A stretch of 64,000 bases of DNA from Herpetosiphon llansteffanensis (GCF_003205875.1 NZ_PUBZ01000079.1:1-64000), one strand, 5' to 3'; numbered from the stretch's first letter, positions 35,094-45,067 are shown. Made by a program: numbers and translations. Notes: generated by a model from the sequence alone, not told the origin.

Positions 35094-36137
35094 CTAGGGT
35101 GCAGGCACCACTGCCACAACCCGCGTACCCCGGCCTACCGTGCTTTCTATGCCCATTTGGCCCCGCAACAATACTTCTGCTTGTTGGCGGAGGCTGGCAA
35201 TGCCCATATTGCGCTTGCCAGTGGGATCGTTGAGTGTTTCCGCAACGTGGAAACCAGCGCCATCATCCTCAATGGCAATCTGAATCTTGCTTGGATCGGC
35301 CTCAAGAATAATGCGCACATGCGAAGCATTGGCATGACGTTGGACATTATTCAAGGCTTCTTGCACAAAACGGAAAATGGTTACTTCATAATGGCTTGGT
35401 AAGCGAGATTCCAAGCCTTGGACCATGAGATTGATTTCAATGCCGTTTTTATCGCCAAATTCTTGGCCATAGCGTTTGAGCGTTGGTAACAAACCAAGGT
35501 CATCGAGGGTCATCGGACGCAGATCGAAAATGAAACGCCGCGTATCTTGCAACACTGTATTGATGGCAGTTTTGAGGCTGGCCATCTCGGAGCGCGCTTG
35601 ATTGGTGTCGTGGTCAAGGAAGCGTTCGCAAATTTCGGCGCGCAGCACCAAGTTGCTCATCGATTGCGCTGGGCCATCGTGCATTTGCAACGAAATGCGC
35701 AGGCGCTCTTTTTCTTGGGCCTGAATAATTGCCGCAATTTGCTCTTGGGGATCAACTTGGGGCAAATTTGAGATGGTTGTTTCGGCGACAACGCTCACTT
35801 CATCGAGGCTTTGAATTAGTTTTTGCAGCGTATCTTGTTGCTCGCGCAGCAATTGTTGCTTGGTTTGCAATTGCTCAACTTGGCTGCGCATCATTTGCAC
35901 GCGGGTTTGCACCTCTTGGGCTGAGGTATAGAAATTTTTAATATCAACTTTTTCGTAGCGCTCGAAATTGACTTCCATATCGCGACGGCGGCTGGAAACT
36001 GACATTTCGCGTTGCGACATTTTATCGACTTCTGCTTGATTCTGGCGAATCAAGGCATCGAGTTCGGTCATTTGGCGACGAATGCGGTCTTGTTGGTCAC
36101 GCAATTCTTTTAATAATGCGTCTTTATCGGCTGCCAT
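35094..36137 (-). CDS. Cytosolic sensor histidine kinase with coiled coil
   Basis: A 347-residue kinase with no membrane helix. Residues 1-120 form a long coiled coil rich in Gln/Glu/Arg; a HisKA_3 H-box RLRISLQMHDGPAQS (His153) follows, then dimerisation helices and an HATPase_c domain with N-box VQEALNNVQRHANA, G1 EDDGAGF and a G2-like KRNMGIASLRQQAE. It resembles DegS of Bacillus, a soluble kinase. GGAGG is 5 nt before the ATG. Located downstream of the pilin genes in the opposite reading sense only by adjacency; no response regulator nearby. Confidence 0.9.
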   Translation of the reverse strand: MAADKDALLKELRDQQDRIRRQMTELDALIRQNQAEVDKMSQREMSVSSRRRDMEVNFERYEKVDIKNFYTSAQEVQTRVQMMRSQVEQLQTKQQLLREQQDTLQKLIQSLDEVSVVAETTISNLPQVDPQEQIAAIIQAQEKERLRISLQMHDGPAQSMSNLVLRAEICERFLDHDTNQARSEMASLKTAINTVLQDTRRFIFDLRPMTLDDLGLLPTLKRYGQEFGDKNGIEINLMVQGLESRLPSHYEVTIFRFVQEALNNVQRHANASHVRIILEADPSKIQIAIEDDGAGFHVAETLNDPTGKRNMGIASLRQQAEVLLRGQMGIESTVGRGTRVVAVVPAP

Positions 36138-36201
36138 TGGCCCTCCAATTCGCTGGTGCTGCGTAAGAGAAATTATACTGGTGGCAAATTTGCTGCGTCA
36201 A

Positions 36202-37398
36202 TTATACCCAGCGACGTAGCACTAAAACAGCGTTTGAGCCACCAAAACCAAACGATTCTTTAACGGCGAGGTTAATTGGCTGCTTGCGTGCGCCTTCAAC
36301 CACAAAATCCAAGTCGCAATCTTGGTCGCCAGCTTGCCAATTGATGGTTGGCGGCAGGATTTGATCGCGCAAGGCTAAGATGGTTGCAATCGCTTCGAGC
36401 GCCGAGCTTGCGCCCATCGCATGGCCGGTTGCGCCTTTGATGGCAGAAATTGGCACATGCTGCGCGCGTTGGCCAAAGACGGCCTTGATGGTCGCTGCTT
36501 CAGCTGCATCGCCAAGCTTTGTGCCAGTTGCATGGGCATTAATATAATCGACATCGTGAATGCTTAGCTTGGCCCGTTGCAAGGCTTTGGTTAATGTTAA
36601 TGTCTGATGTTCCAAATCGGGTGCGACGATGCTCCCGCTGGCCGTTGTGGCAGCAGAAGCCACAATCTCGGCGAGAATCGGTGCATTACGGGCTTGAGCA
36701 TGCTCTAAGCTTTCGAGCACAAATGCCCCAGCGCCTTCGGCCAGCACTAAGCCATTGCGATCGGCGCTAAATGGCCGACACGCGCGGCTGGGATCGCTCA
36801 GATCGGTTGCCAACACGCGCAGCGGTTTCCATGCAGCATACATGCCTTTGGTCAATGGTGCATCGGAAGCGCCGGCAATAGCGGTTTCAATCACGCCAGC
36901 CCTAATCAAATCGGCGGCGATGCCAATTGCTTGCAAGCCAGAGGCGCAGGTCGCCGAAATTAATGTGCTGGGGCCGTGTAAATCGAAGACTGTGCAGAGG
37001 TGCGGCAACACAGCGGCTGGCATACAGGCTGGCACGGTATCGGCGCGCACTTTGCCATTGGTAAACCAATTTTCATAACAGGCTTCGATGGTTGAAATCG
37101 TGGTATAGCCTGTGCCCCATAGCACGGCGGTATCTTGCGGCAGGCCTTGGGCCATGGCGATGGCTTGCTCCACGGCGTGGTGGGCCAAACTGATCATCCG
37201 ATCTGGTTGGCGGCGATGGCTGGTGAGTAACGGTAACTCGGGGGTTGCGCCACCAACCACCGGATCTTTATAGGGCGCTAGCTCTGGCAGTGGTTTGACC
37301 CCACTTTGACCAGCGAGCAACGCTGCCCAATAGGTTTCAATATCATTCCCAAGGGCGCTGCAAATCCCGATTCCGGTGATGACAACTCGCTGTTTCAT
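36202..37398 (-). CDS. fabF: Beta-ketoacyl-ACP synthase II (KAS II)
   Basis: A 398-residue condensing enzyme. Catalytic Cys151 (SATCASGLQA), His in NAHATGTKLGD and His in KGATGHAMGAS form the KAS triad; ESFGFGGSNAVLVL is the usual C-terminal end. It extends acyl-ACP with malonyl-ACP in fatty-acid synthesis. No ACP or other fab genes are adjacent, so a role in a special lipid or polyketide is possible. The ATG at 37398 has AGGAG 5 nt upstream and matches the family's start; the longer frame adds 25 unconserved residues. Confidence 0.93.
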   Translation of the reverse strand: MKQRVVITGIGICSALGNDIETYWAALLAGQSGVKPLPELAPYKDPVVGGATPELPLLTSHRRQPDRMISLAHHAVEQAIAMAQGLPQDTAVLWGTGYTTISTIEACYENWFTNGKVRADTVPACMPAAVLPHLCTVFDLHGPSTLISATCASGLQAIGIAADLIRAGVIETAIAGASDAPLTKGMYAAWKPLRVLATDLSDPSRACRPFSADRNGLVLAEGAGAFVLESLEHAQARNAPILAEIVASAATTASGSIVAPDLEHQTLTLTKALQRAKLSIHDVDYINAHATGTKLGDAAEAATIKAVFGQRAQHVPISAIKGATGHAMGASSALEAIATILALRDQILPPTINWQAGDQDCDLDFVVEGARKQPINLAVKESFGFGGSNAVLVLRRWV

Positions 37399-37482
37399 AG
37401 AGGCTCCTCTGCGCTGCCGACCTACCACAGGCTCCATTGACGTGGTATGGCTTGGTGGTTTCGGGGTTATCATGCTACGCTC

Positions 37483-37511
37483 ATTGTAGCGGGGAGTGTA
37501 TCCAATGTCGA
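37483..37511 (-). promoter_or_regulatory. Promoter for fabF
   Basis: On the minus strand TCGACA (37506-37511), 17 nt, TACAAT (37483-37488). It overlaps the first codons of the divergent DUF72 gene. Confidence 0.65.
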
Positions 37512-38356
37512 ATATCTATCTTGGCTGTGCGATTTGGGGCTATCGGCCTTGGGTTGGCCAATTTTTGCCTGCTGGTACGAGTAATGGCGATATGCTCAAG
37601 GCCTACGCTGAACGGCTGACGACGGTGGAAATTAACGCCACCTTTTATGCAGTGCCCGACCAACCGACGGTGTTGCGCTGGGCCAGCGATACGCCGAGCA
37701 ATTTTCGCTTTTGCCCAAAAGTGCCGAGAGCGATTAGCCATAGCGGCAATTTGACTGAGCAGATTGCTGCAACCAAGGCATTTGTGGCGCAGCTGCAATT
37801 ATTGGGCGCAAAACTTGGCCCGATTTTTCTGCAACTTGGCCCAAGTTATAGTCCAGCCCAATTTGGCGATTTGCAAACTTGGCTTGCCGCCTGGGATCAT
37901 GCTGTGCCCTTGGCGGTTGAGGTGCGCCATCGGGGCTGGTTTGCACCGCAAGCAGCGCAACGTTTGAATGGCCTGTTGGCTGAACATGGCGTTGGACGGG
38001 TATTGGTTGATGTGCGACCGATTAACACTGGCGCAACCACGGATCAAGTCATTTTGGATGCGCGGCGTAAAAAGCCCAGCGTGCCCTATCATGTTGATGT
38101 AACTGCGCCATTTGTGTTGTTGCGCTTTATGGGCCACCCAGATTTGGCGATCGATCAGCCGCTGCTGGAACAATGGGCCGATACGATTGTGGCAATGCTG
38201 AATGATGGCCTAACAGTTTATTCGTTTATGCATTGCCCGGTTGAAGAGCGCTCGCCGGAGATGTGTGAGCTGTTGGCCCAAGCCTTGGTAGCGCGTGGGA
38301 TTGAGTATCCTTTACCAACGCCGCCAGAGCCAATGCAACAACTTTCGCTATTTTGA
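37505..38356 (+). CDS. DUF72 (YecE-like) family protein
   Basis: A 283-residue TIM-barrel protein. It opens with IYLGCAIWGYRPWVG (DUF72 start), followed by TVEINATFYAVPD, FRFCPKVPRAISH and AVEVRHRGWF, typical of the YecE family; the function is unknown. The ATG at 37505 has GGGGAG 8 nt upstream; GTG at 37496 is too close. A promoter for tRNA-Sec begins at its stop codon. Confidence 0.87.
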   Translation: MSNIYLGCAIWGYRPWVGQFLPAGTSNGDMLKAYAERLTTVEINATFYAVPDQPTVLRWASDTPSNFRFCPKVPRAISHSGNLTEQIAATKAFVAQLQLLGAKLGPIFLQLGPSYSPAQFGDLQTWLAAWDHAVPLAVEVRHRGWFAPQAAQRLNGLLAEHGVGRVLVDVRPINTGATTDQVILDARRKKPSVPYHVDVTAPFVLLRFMGHPDLAIDQPLLEQWADTIVAMLNDGLTVYSFMHCPVEERSPEMCELLAQALVARGIEYPLPTPPEPMQQLSLF

Positions 38357-38381
38357 TCAAACCAGCGCTTCGTGGTACTGT
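38353..38381 (+). promoter_or_regulatory. Putative promoter of tRNA-Sec
   Basis: TTGATC (38353-38358), 17 nt, TGG-TACTGT (38376-38381). The predicted start site falls at about 38388, next to the first base of the mature tRNA. Confidence 0.5.
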
Positions 38382-38388
38382 TGCAATT

Positions 38389-38485
38389 GGGAGTACATGG
38401 GGTCTGGTGGCCTCGTCAGTCTTCAAAATTGGTCGGCGCTATGACGAATAGCGTTGGTGTGTTCGATTCGCACGTGCTCCCGCCA
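38389..38485 (+). tRNA. selC: tRNA-Sec (selenocysteine, anticodon TCA)
   Basis: Eight-bp acceptor GGGAGTAC (38389-38396) with GTGCTCCC (38474-38481), G discriminator and encoded CCA. A six-bp D-stem GGGGTC/GGCCTC encloses a four-base loop. The anticodon loop CTTCAAA has TCA at 38423-38425. The long variable arm CGGCGCTAT/ATAGCGTTG (9 bp) and the T-arm GTGTG-TTCGATT-CGCAC complete the 8+5 fold unique to bacterial tRNA-Sec. Confidence 0.95.
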
Positions 38486-38524
38486 GAGCCAGATGTACCA
38501 GCTATAATTGTGAGAAACGGCTAT

Positions 38525-38554
38525 TTGCGTTTCCGCTAAAAGGTGTGTTATAAT
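38525..38554 (+). promoter_or_regulatory. Promoter for tuf
   Basis: TTGCGT (38525-38530), 18 nt, TGT-TATAAT (TATAAT 38549-38554). The leader is about 190 nt and contains GGGAATGG/CCATTCC. A second TATAAT at 38503-38508 lacks a -35. This covers the 38486-38751 gap, which holds no gene. Confidence 0.65.
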
Positions 38555-38751
38555 CGGCTTTCGTGCGAGTTGTGACATTTAAACAAGTCAACTTTATCTG
38601 GGTAAGTGTACCCCGCACACCATAACGTAGAACCACGTAGGGAATGGTCAATTAAGGGGCCGCAGGGCGCGACTACCAATTTTCCATTCCTGTTCCGTTG
38701 TCTTTTTGTCAGCGGCTAACGGTATTTGTAATAGCAGGAGCCACAAACGAC

Positions 38752-39954
38752 ATGGCTAAGCAAAAGTTTGAGCGGAATAAGCCCCACATCAACATTGGGA
38801 CGATCGGACACGTTGACCACGGCAAGACCACCTTGACTGCTGCCATCACCAAAACCATGGCACTGCGTGGCCGCGCTGAATTCCGCGCTTTCGATCAAAT
38901 CGACAATGCTCCAGAAGAACGCGCCCGTGGGATTACGATTTCGATTTCGCACGTTGAGTACGAAACCGAAAATCGTCACTATGCCCACGTCGACTGCCCA
39001 GGTCACGCCGACTATATCAAAAACATGATTACCGGTGCTGCCCAAATGGACGGCGCGATCTTGGTGGTCTCGGCTCCCGACGGCCCGATGCCCCAAACCC
39101 GCGAACACATCCTCTTGGCTGGCCAAGTTGAAGTGCCTGCGATGGTTGTCTTCTTGAACAAAGTCGACATGATGGACGACCCTGAGTTGCTCGAATTGGT
39201 CGAAATGGAATTGCGCGAGTTGCTGTCAAAATACGGCTTCCCCGGCGACGAAATTCCGATCGTGCGCGGCTCAGCCAAAGGCGCATTGGATAGTGCATCA
39301 ACCGATGCTGGCCAACCAGAGTATCAATCAATCCAAGAATTGATGCAAGCGGTTGACGACTATATCCCAACGCCAGAACGCGCCATCGACAAACCATTCT
39401 TGATGCCAATCGAAGACGTGTTCTCGATCAAAGGCCGCGGTACCGTGGTGACCGGTCGGATCGAACGCGGGATCGTCAAAGTTGGCGATACGATTGAAAT
39501 CATCGGGATGGGTCCAGACGTACGCACCACCGCCGTGACCGGCGTGGAAATGTTCAAGAAGTTGCTGGACGAAGGTCGCGCCGGCGACAACGTAGGGGCA
39601 CTCTTGCGCGGGATTGAACGGACGGACGTGGAACGCGGTCAAGTCTTGGCCAAGCCAGGCTCGATCAAACCACACACCAAGTTCAAGGCTGAAGTGTACG
39701 TATTGAAGAAAGAAGAAGGTGGCCGCCACAGCCCATTCTTCAGTGGCTATCGCCCACAATTCTACGTTCGGACGACGGACGTGACGGGTGCGATTGGCTT
39801 GCCCGAAGGCGTGGAAATGGTGATGCCAGGCGACAACATCCAAATGACGGTGGAGTTGATCGTTCCGGTTGCTATCGAACAAGGCTTGAAGTTTGCGATT
39901 CGTGAAGGTGGCCGCACCGTGGGTGCTGGTATCGTGACCGAAATCATCGCATAA
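38752..39954 (+). CDS. tuf: Elongation factor Tu
   Basis: A 400-residue GTPase that brings aminoacyl-tRNA to the ribosome. G1 [10 protein letters not shown]3 DCPGHADY, G4 NKVD and G5 SAK are intact; domain 2 and 3 motifs ([21 protein letters not shown]) are standard. AGGAG lies 11 nt before the ATG at 38752. It heads the ribosomal block, but a strong hairpin terminator follows, so tuf can be transcribed separately from rpsJ. Confidence 0.98.
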   Translation: MAKQKFERNKPHINIGTIGHVDHGKTTLTAAITKTMALRGRAEFRAFDQIDNAPEERARGITISISHVEYETENRHYAHVDCPGHADYIKNMITGAAQMDGAILVVSAPDGPMPQTREHILLAGQVEVPAMVVFLNKVDMMDDPELLELVEMELRELLSKYGFPGDEIPIVRGSAKGALDSASTDAGQPEYQSIQELMQAVDDYIPTPERAIDKPFLMPIEDVFSIKGRGTVVTGRIERGIVKVGDTIEIIGMGPDVRTTAVTGVEMFKKLLDEGRAGDNVGALLRGIERTDVERGQVLAKPGSIKPHTKFKAEVYVLKKEEGGRHSPFFSGYRPQFYVRTTDVTGAIGLPEGVEMVMPGDNIQMTVELIVPVAIEQGLKFAIREGGRTVGAGIVTEIIA

Positions 39955-39968
39955 GCTATAAAACGGCT

Positions 39969-40000
39969 GGCAGGTGTGCCCGTCACACCTGCCTTCTTTT
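39969..40000 (+). terminator. Terminator between tuf and rpsJ
   Basis: GGCAGGTGTG (39969-39978) pairs with CACACCTGCC (39984-39993), followed by TTCTTTT. A perfect 10-bp stem; partial readthrough would link tuf to the S10 operon. Confidence 0.85.
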
Positions 40001-40019
40001 GCGCTTAGGAGTAATGACG

Positions 40020-40328
40020 TTGGCAAAGCAAAAAGTTCGCATTCGCCTCAAGGCGTATGATCACAAGATCTTGGATCAGTCGGCACGCCAGATCGTGGAT
40101 GCGGCAGAACGCACCGGTGCTCAGGTCGCTGGCCCAGTGCCGTTGCCGACCAAGATCGAAAAATACAGCGTGTTGCGCTCACCCTTCATTGACCGCGACA
40201 GCCAAGAACAGTTCGAAATTCGGACCCACAAACGTCTGATCGACGTGATCGATCCAAGCCAGCAAACAATTAATGCTTTGATGAAGCTGAACTTGCCCGC
40301 TGGTGTGGATATTGAAATTAAGCTCTAA
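40020..40328 (+). CDS. rpsJ: 30S ribosomal protein S10
   Basis: A 102-residue S10 (uS10), head protein and NusB partner in antitermination. [17 protein letters not shown] is diagnostic. Start is TTG at 40020: AGGAG at 40007-40011 gives 8 nt spacing and the protein then begins MAKQKVRIR like its homologues. The ATG at 40014 would have only 2 nt spacing. Confidence 0.95.
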   Translation: MAKQKVRIRLKAYDHKILDQSARQIVDAAERTGAQVAGPVPLPTKIEKYSVLRSPFIDRDSQEQFEIRTHKRLIDVIDPSQQTINALMKLNLPAGVDIEIKL

Positions 40329-40413
40329 TCGGGAATCCCGCTTGGAGCCATAGCCAATACGGCTGGGCTTGGTCGCCCAGAGGCTCCGCACGCTATGGAC
40401 TAAGGAGTAACCA

Positions 40414-41052
40414 ATGCTCAATGGTATTTTGGGTCGCAAAATTGGCATGACCCAGATCTTCACCGAAAAAGGTGAAACCATTCCTGTCACCGTGATCGAA
40501 GCTGGCCCATGTGTGGTCACCCAACTTCGCACCAAGGACAAGGATGGCTATGAAGCAGTCCAACTCGGCTTCGGCGAAATCAAACCACGAAAAGTAACGA
40601 AGCCAATCCAAGGACACCTGAAAGCTGCTGGTCGGCTGGTTCGCTTCATGCGTGAAGTGAAAACCACCGACTTGAACGCACACACTGTCGGCGACGTGGT
40701 AAATGTTGATATTTTCCAACTCGGCGAAAAGATTGATGTCGTCGGCACAAGCAAAGGTCGCGGTTTTGCTGGTGTTGTTAAGCGCCACGGTTTCCGTGGT
40801 GGCCCAGCAACCCACGGTCAAAGCGACCGCCATCGCGCCCCAGGCTCGATTGGTTCAGGTACCACGCCAGGCCGCGTATGGAAAAACATGCGTATGGCTG
40901 GCCGTATGGGTAATGATCGCGTAACCGTTCAAAATTTGGAAGTGGTAAAAATTGACCTTGAACGCCACGTAATCTTAGTGAAGGGCTCAGTGCCAGGCGC
41001 TAAGAATGGTTTGGTAATGGTCTCACGGGCAGCTAAGGCCACGAAGAAATAG
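40414..41052 (+). CDS. rplC: 50S ribosomal protein L3
   Basis: A 212-residue uL3, early-assembling protein near the peptidyl-transferase centre. [14 protein letters not shown] and [20 protein letters not shown] are typical. AGGAG six nt before the ATG. The gap of 85 nt after rpsJ contains hairpin-prone GGAGCC/GGCTCC segments. Confidence 0.97.
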   Translation: MLNGILGRKIGMTQIFTEKGETIPVTVIEAGPCVVTQLRTKDKDGYEAVQLGFGEIKPRKVTKPIQGHLKAAGRLVRFMREVKTTDLNAHTVGDVVNVDIFQLGEKIDVVGTSKGRGFAGVVKRHGFRGGPATHGQSDRHRAPGSIGSGTTPGRVWKNMRMAGRMGNDRVTVQNLEVVKIDLERHVILVKGSVPGAKNGLVMVSRAAKATKK

Positions 41053-41062
41053 GAGTTGACGC

Positions 41063-41692
41063 ATGGAAGCCAAGCTTTATAACCAAGCCGGTCAAGCTAT
41101 CGGCACGCTTGAGCTGCAAGACTACATCTTCGGCATCGAGCCTAACATTCCCGTGATGCACCAAGCAGTCATTCGCCAACTGGCCAATGCACGTTTGGGC
41201 ACTCACAGTACCAAGACTCGTGGTGAAGTACGTGGTAGCACGCGCAAGTTGTATCGCCAAAAAGGTACCGGTCGCGCTCGCCAAGGCGCTATTCGCGCCC
41301 CCCATCACTCAGGTGGTGGTGTTGTTCACGGGCCAAAGCCCCGCAAGTACACCAAAGATATGCCACGCAAAATGCGTCGCTTGGCAGTACGCTCGGCGCT
41401 TTCGGTCAAATATGCAGACAACCAAATCATTTTCTTAGATGATTTGAGCATGAATGCACCAAAAACCAAAGACTTCTTGGCTTTGTTGAAAAACTTGCCT
41501 TTAGTCGGCGAAAAAACGCTGGTGGCATTAGGTGAAAAGAGCGATAACATCACGTTATCAACCAGCAACTTGCCAAATGTCAAGACTTTGTTGGCAGCCT
41601 ACCTGAATGTTCGGGATCTGTTGAACTACGACACCTTAATTTTGCCCAAGTCGGCACTCAGCGTTGTTGAAACAATTCTGGGCAAAAAGTAG
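41063..41692 (+). CDS. rplD: 50S ribosomal protein L4
   Basis: A 209-residue uL4. The exit-tunnel loop [35 protein letters not shown] is complete. L4 is the S10-operon autoregulator in E. coli; no equivalent leader is clear here. AGGAG seven nt before the ATG. Confidence 0.97.
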   Translation: MEAKLYNQAGQAIGTLELQDYIFGIEPNIPVMHQAVIRQLANARLGTHSTKTRGEVRGSTRKLYRQKGTGRARQGAIRAPHHSGGGVVHGPKPRKYTKDMPRKMRRLAVRSALSVKYADNQIIFLDDLSMNAPKTKDFLALLKNLPLVGEKTLVALGEKSDNITLSTSNLPNVKTLLAAYLNVRDLLNYDTLILPKSALSVVETILGKK

Positions 41693-41704
41693 GAGATGCA
41701 ACCG

Positions 41705-42001
41705 ATGAACGCGCACGATATTATTATTCGCCCTGTCATCACCGAAAAAAATACGGCGTTGATGGAAGAGGGCAAATACACGTTCGAGGTGGCACAAGAA
41801 GCCAACAAGCCGATGATCAAGGCTGCTGTGCAACAGATTTTCAACGTCAACGTGAAAGCTGTTAACACCATGAATGTCAAGGGTAAGTTGAAAGTTCGCC
41901 GTACCCGCAATGGCCAACAAAGTGGCTACAGCCGCAGTTGGAAAAAAGCCATCGTTACCTTGGCTCCAGGCGAACGGATCGAAATCTTCGAAGATCTCTA
42001 G
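41705..42001 (+). CDS. rplW: 50S ribosomal protein L23
   Basis: A 98-residue uL23 at the tunnel exit, docking site for trigger factor and [29 protein letters not shown] is typical. ATG at 41705 has AGGAG nine nt upstream; ATG at 41696 abuts the site and is rejected. Confidence 0.96.
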   Translation: MNAHDIIIRPVITEKNTALMEEGKYTFEVAQEANKPMIKAAVQQIFNVNVKAVNTMNVKGKLKVRRTRNGQQSGYSRSWKKAIVTLAPGERIEIFEDL

Positions 42002-42012
42002 GAGGTTATGCA

Positions 42013-42840
42013 GTGGGCATCAAACGCTATAAACCGACATCGCCGGGTCGGCGTGGCATGACTGTCTCGGACTTCGCAGAAATCACGAAGTTCGAGCCAG
42101 AAAAAGCACTTACCGAACCCTTAAAAAAACATGCTGGCCGCAATAACCACGGCCATATCACCACCCGTCACCGTGGTGGTGGTCACAAGCGGCGCTATCG
42201 CTTGATCGATTTCAAGCGCAAGAAATTTGATATTCCAGCAAAAGTAGCGGGCATCGAGTACGATCCAAACCGCTCAGCGAATATCGCGTTGTTGCATTAC
42301 ACCGACGGCGAAAAGCGCTATATCATTGCACCATTGGGCTTGAAAGTTGGCGATATGTTGATGGCCGGCCCCAACGCCGAAATTCGGGTTGGTAACGCCT
42401 TGCCATTGGCCAACATCCCAATCGGTTCGCAAATTCACAACATCGAATTGACCCCCGGTCGTGGTGGCCAAATGGTGCGGAGTGCTGGTAACACCGCCCA
42501 ATTGATGGCCCGCGAAGGTAACTACGCCACTGTGCGTTTGCCATCTGGCGAAATGCGCATGGTCCATATCAAGTGTATGGCTACCTTGGGTCAAGTCGGT
42601 AACGTTGATCACCAAAACATCATGATTGGGAAAGCTGGTCGCAGCCGCTGGTTGGGCCGTCGCCCAGTCGTGCGTGGTTCAGCAATGAACCCTGTTGATC
42701 ACCCACACGGTGGTGGTGAAGGTCGCGCCCCAACTGGGATGAACCCCAAAACTAAATGGGGCAAGCCAGCAATGGGCAAAAAGACCCGCCACAACCCCCG
42801 CACCGAGCGCTTTATCGTGCGGACGCGCAAGCAAAAATAA
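42013..42840 (+). CDS. rplB: 50S ribosomal protein L2
   Basis: A 275-residue uL2. [17 protein letters not shown] starts the protein, and the conserved histidine region [20 protein letters not shown] near the C-terminus is intact. GTG at 42013 follows GGAGG by 7 nt; the frame extends upstream into rplW only by chance. Confidence 0.97.
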   Translation: MGIKRYKPTSPGRRGMTVSDFAEITKFEPEKALTEPLKKHAGRNNHGHITTRHRGGGHKRRYRLIDFKRKKFDIPAKVAGIEYDPNRSANIALLHYTDGEKRYIIAPLGLKVGDMLMAGPNAEIRVGNALPLANIPIGSQIHNIELTPGRGGQMVRSAGNTAQLMAREGNYATVRLPSGEMRMVHIKCMATLGQVGNVDHQNIMIGKAGRSRWLGRRPVVRGSAMNPVDHPHGGGEGRAPTGMNPKTKWGKPAMGKKTRHNPRTERFIVRTRKQK

Positions 42841-42987
42841 ACCCTGGGGAGCGCTTCGTTGTGATGCGCTCCTCACCTTGGAGCAAGGGCGGTTCGACCG
42901 CCGCTGCACTGGGTTGCGATAACTCGTGCAGCGCCTTCTCCCTCGTGAGTAGTGACAACAACTACTGCAACTAAAGGAAGGAAACGA
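42841..42987 (+). other. Structured intercistronic spacer before rpsS
   Basis: 147 nt with no gene. GGAGCGC (42848-42854) pairs with GCGCTCC (42866-42872), then GGGCGGTTCGACCGCC and GCACTG/CGTGC hairpins. Possible RNA-processing or regulatory spacer. Confidence 0.5.
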
Positions 42988-43275
42988 ATGTCTCGTTCAA
43001 CCAAAAAAGGTCCATTCGTTGACGTTCGGCTCTTGAGCCGCGTTGAAACGATGAATCGTGGCAATGAAAAGCGCCCACTCAAAACGTGGTCACGCGATTC
43101 AACCATCTTCCCTCAGATGGTTGGCCATACGATCGCTGTCCATGATGGCCGCCGTCACGTGCCAGTGTATATCACTGAAAACATGGTTGGTCATAAGTTG
43201 GGTGAATTCGCGCCGACCCGCACATTCCGTGGGCACGGTGGCAAAAAGGCCGACAAGCGCGGCAAATTAAAATAA
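42988..43275 (+). CDS. rpsS: 30S ribosomal protein S19
   Basis: A 95-residue uS19. [39 protein letters not shown] and [15 protein letters not shown] are diagnostic. ATG at 42988 after AAGGAAGG; earlier ATG at 42952 adds an unrelated Thr-rich extension. Confidence 0.97.
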   Translation: MSRSTKKGPFVDVRLLSRVETMNRGNEKRPLKTWSRDSTIFPQMVGHTIAVHDGRRHVPVYITENMVGHKLGEFAPTRTFRGHGGKKADKRGKLK

Positions 43276-43285
43276 GAGGTGCGCA

Positions 43286-43627
43286 ATGCAAGCTAAAGCC
43301 ATTCTGCGTAACTTCCGCATGTCGCCGCAAAAAGTTCGGCTGGTTGCCGACCTCGTGCGCGGTAAAAATGTGACGGAAGCGCTGGGGATTTTGCAATACC
43401 TGCCCCACAAGGCAGCCCCAGAAATTGCCCGCGTGATCAAGTCGGCCAAGGCCAATGCCGATCACAACTATCAAATGTCACCCGAGGATCTGGTCGTTAA
43501 AACGATTATGGTCGATGCTGGCCCAGTGCTCAAGCGCTACATGCCGCGTGCTCGTGGCCGTGGTGATCGTATCTTGAAGCGGTCGTCACACATTACCGTG
43601 ATCGTCGATGACGGCGAAGTCTTGTAA
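43286..43627 (+). CDS. rplV: 50S ribosomal protein L22
   Basis: A 113-residue uL22 lining the exit tunnel. [25 protein letters not shown] is typical, and the tunnel hairpin [21 protein letters not shown] is complete. GAGG seven nt before the ATG. Confidence 0.97.
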   Translation: MQAKAILRNFRMSPQKVRLVADLVRGKNVTEALGILQYLPHKAAPEIARVIKSAKANADHNYQMSPEDLVVKTIMVDAGPVLKRYMPRARGRGDRILKRSSHITVIVDDGEVL

Positions 43628-43722
43628 AATATGAGCCATGAAGCATGAAGTCAGGGGCAGATTTGCAGCGCTGCGCTTCATCCTTCATAATTCATATTTC
43701 ATCATTATCTTAGGAGGATCTC
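43628..43722. repeat. Repeat-like spacer inside the S10 operon
   Basis: Between rplV and rpsC. ATGAGCCATGAAGCATGAAG and CTTCATCCTTCATAATTCATATTTCATC form an imperfect inverted pair of the GGATGAAGGATGA word family found in intergenic blocks. Confidence 0.6.
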
Positions 43723-44433
43723 TTGGGTCGTAAAGTGCATCCGAATGGATTCCGCCTCGGCATCATCAAAGATTGGAAATCGAAGTGGTTTGCCGAGCGT
43801 AACTATACCGAACAACTGCACCAAGATTTGGCACTGCGCAAATATATCGAAGGTGCCGATGAGTTGAAAAACGCTGGTGTAGCCCACGTTGATATCGAAC
43901 GCTCAGCCAATCGGGTTGAAGTGACCATCCACACGGCTAAGCCAGGGATCGTCATTGGCAAACGCGGCGCGAACGTCGATACACTCAAAAACCAAATTGA
44001 AAAACTTACAGGCAAAAAGGTGCGCTTGAATATTCAAGAAATTCACCAGCCTGAATTAAATGCCTACCTCGTGGCCGAAAGCGTTGCTGAACAAATCAGC
44101 AAGCGGGTTTCACACAAACGCGCCATGAAGCAAGCAACCCAACGCGCCATGCGGCTTGGTGCTCAAGGCATCAAAGTCAAATGCTCAGGCCGTTTGGGTG
44201 GCGCTGAAATGAGCCGCTCATTGTGGGAACGTGAAGGTCGGGTGCCGTTGCACACCATTCGCGCAGACATCGACTACGCGTTGGTGCACGCTCACACCAC
44301 CTATGGCCGGATCGGGGTTAAAGTTTGGATTTATAAGGGCGATGTGCTTGGTCAACGCGAACGCCAAGCTGCTCCAGCAGCAGCCGCAGCCGATGCACCA
44401 AAAACCAACACTCGTTCGGGCAAGGGGTCGTAA
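43723..44433 (+). CDS. rpsC: 30S ribosomal protein S3
   Basis: A 236-residue uS3. [19 protein letters not shown], the KH motif [24 protein letters not shown] and [26 protein letters not shown] are diagnostic. Start is TTG at 43723 with AGGAGG five nt upstream, giving MGRKVHPNG; no better start exists. Confidence 0.97.
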   Translation: MGRKVHPNGFRLGIIKDWKSKWFAERNYTEQLHQDLALRKYIEGADELKNAGVAHVDIERSANRVEVTIHTAKPGIVIGKRGANVDTLKNQIEKLTGKKVRLNIQEIHQPELNAYLVAESVAEQISKRVSHKRAMKQATQRAMRLGAQGIKVKCSGRLGGAEMSRSLWEREGRVPLHTIRADIDYALVHAHTTYGRIGVKVWIYKGDVLGQRERQAAPAAAAADAPKTNTRSGKGS

Positions 44434-44436
44434 ACC

Positions 44437-44874
44437 ATGTTAATGCCCAAGCAAATGAAATATCGCCGCCCACACCGCCCTCGTAATATCAAGGGTATTG
44501 CTCAGCGCGGCGCTACGGTGGCTTTCGGTGATTTTGGGTTGGTCTCACTCGAAGCAGGCTGGATTACCAGTCGCCAAATCGAATCAGCCCGCCGGACGAT
44601 CACCAACTACGTTAAGCGGGGTGGTAAAGTTTGGATTCGGATCTTCCCAGATCGTCCAATTACCCAAAAACCTGCTGAAACGCGGATGGGTTCTGGTAAA
44701 GGTTCTGTTGAATACTATGTCGCAGTGATCAAGCCAGGTCGCGTGTTGTTCGAATTGAACGGCGTGCCTGAAGATGTGGCCCAAGAAGCACTGCGCCGCG
44801 CTGCCCAAAAGTTGCCTGTTAAGTGCAAATTCGTAACCAAGGCATCGCAGGAGGTTGGCTCAAATGAAGGCTAG
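44437..44874 (+). CDS. rplP: 50S ribosomal protein L16
   Basis: A 145-residue uL16. [20 protein letters not shown] starts the protein; [25 protein letters not shown] and RMGSGKG follow. Involved in A-site tRNA contact. Its end overlaps rpmC by 11 nt. Confidence 0.97.
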   Translation: MLMPKQMKYRRPHRPRNIKGIAQRGATVAFGDFGLVSLEAGWITSRQIESARRTITNYVKRGGKVWIRIFPDRPITQKPAETRMGSGKGSVEYYVAVIKPGRVLFELNGVPEDVAQEALRRAAQKLPVKCKFVTKASQEVGSNEG

Positions 44875-45067
44875 TGAACTGCGCGATATGAGCAATGCTG
44901 ATTTGGAAAAGTTGATCAACGATAACAAACAAGAGTTGTTCACCATGCGTTTCCAAAAATCAGTTGGCAAATTGACCAACACCGCTCGTGTGCGGTTGTT
45001 GAAAAAAGATATCGCCCGCGCCAAAACGGTCATCCACGAACGCACCTTGGTGGCGGAGGGGAATTAA
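44864..45067 (+). CDS. rpmC: 50S ribosomal protein L29
   Basis: A 67-residue uL29, two long helices. [18 protein letters not shown] and LYTMRFQ-like [14 protein letters not shown] are typical. ATG at 44864 has AGGAGG nine nt upstream; the stop overlaps rpsQ by one base. Confidence 0.96.
   Translation: MKASELRDMSNADLEKLINDNKQELFTMRFQKSVGKLTNTARVRLLKKDIARAKTVIHERTLVAEGN

Noticed and set aside
34483-35233. Rightward reading frames of 82 and 121 codons over the pilin repeats
   Set aside because: They are antisense to the two 51-residue Flp pilins, which have SD, promoter and family signature; the near-identity of the two frames only reflects the duplication.
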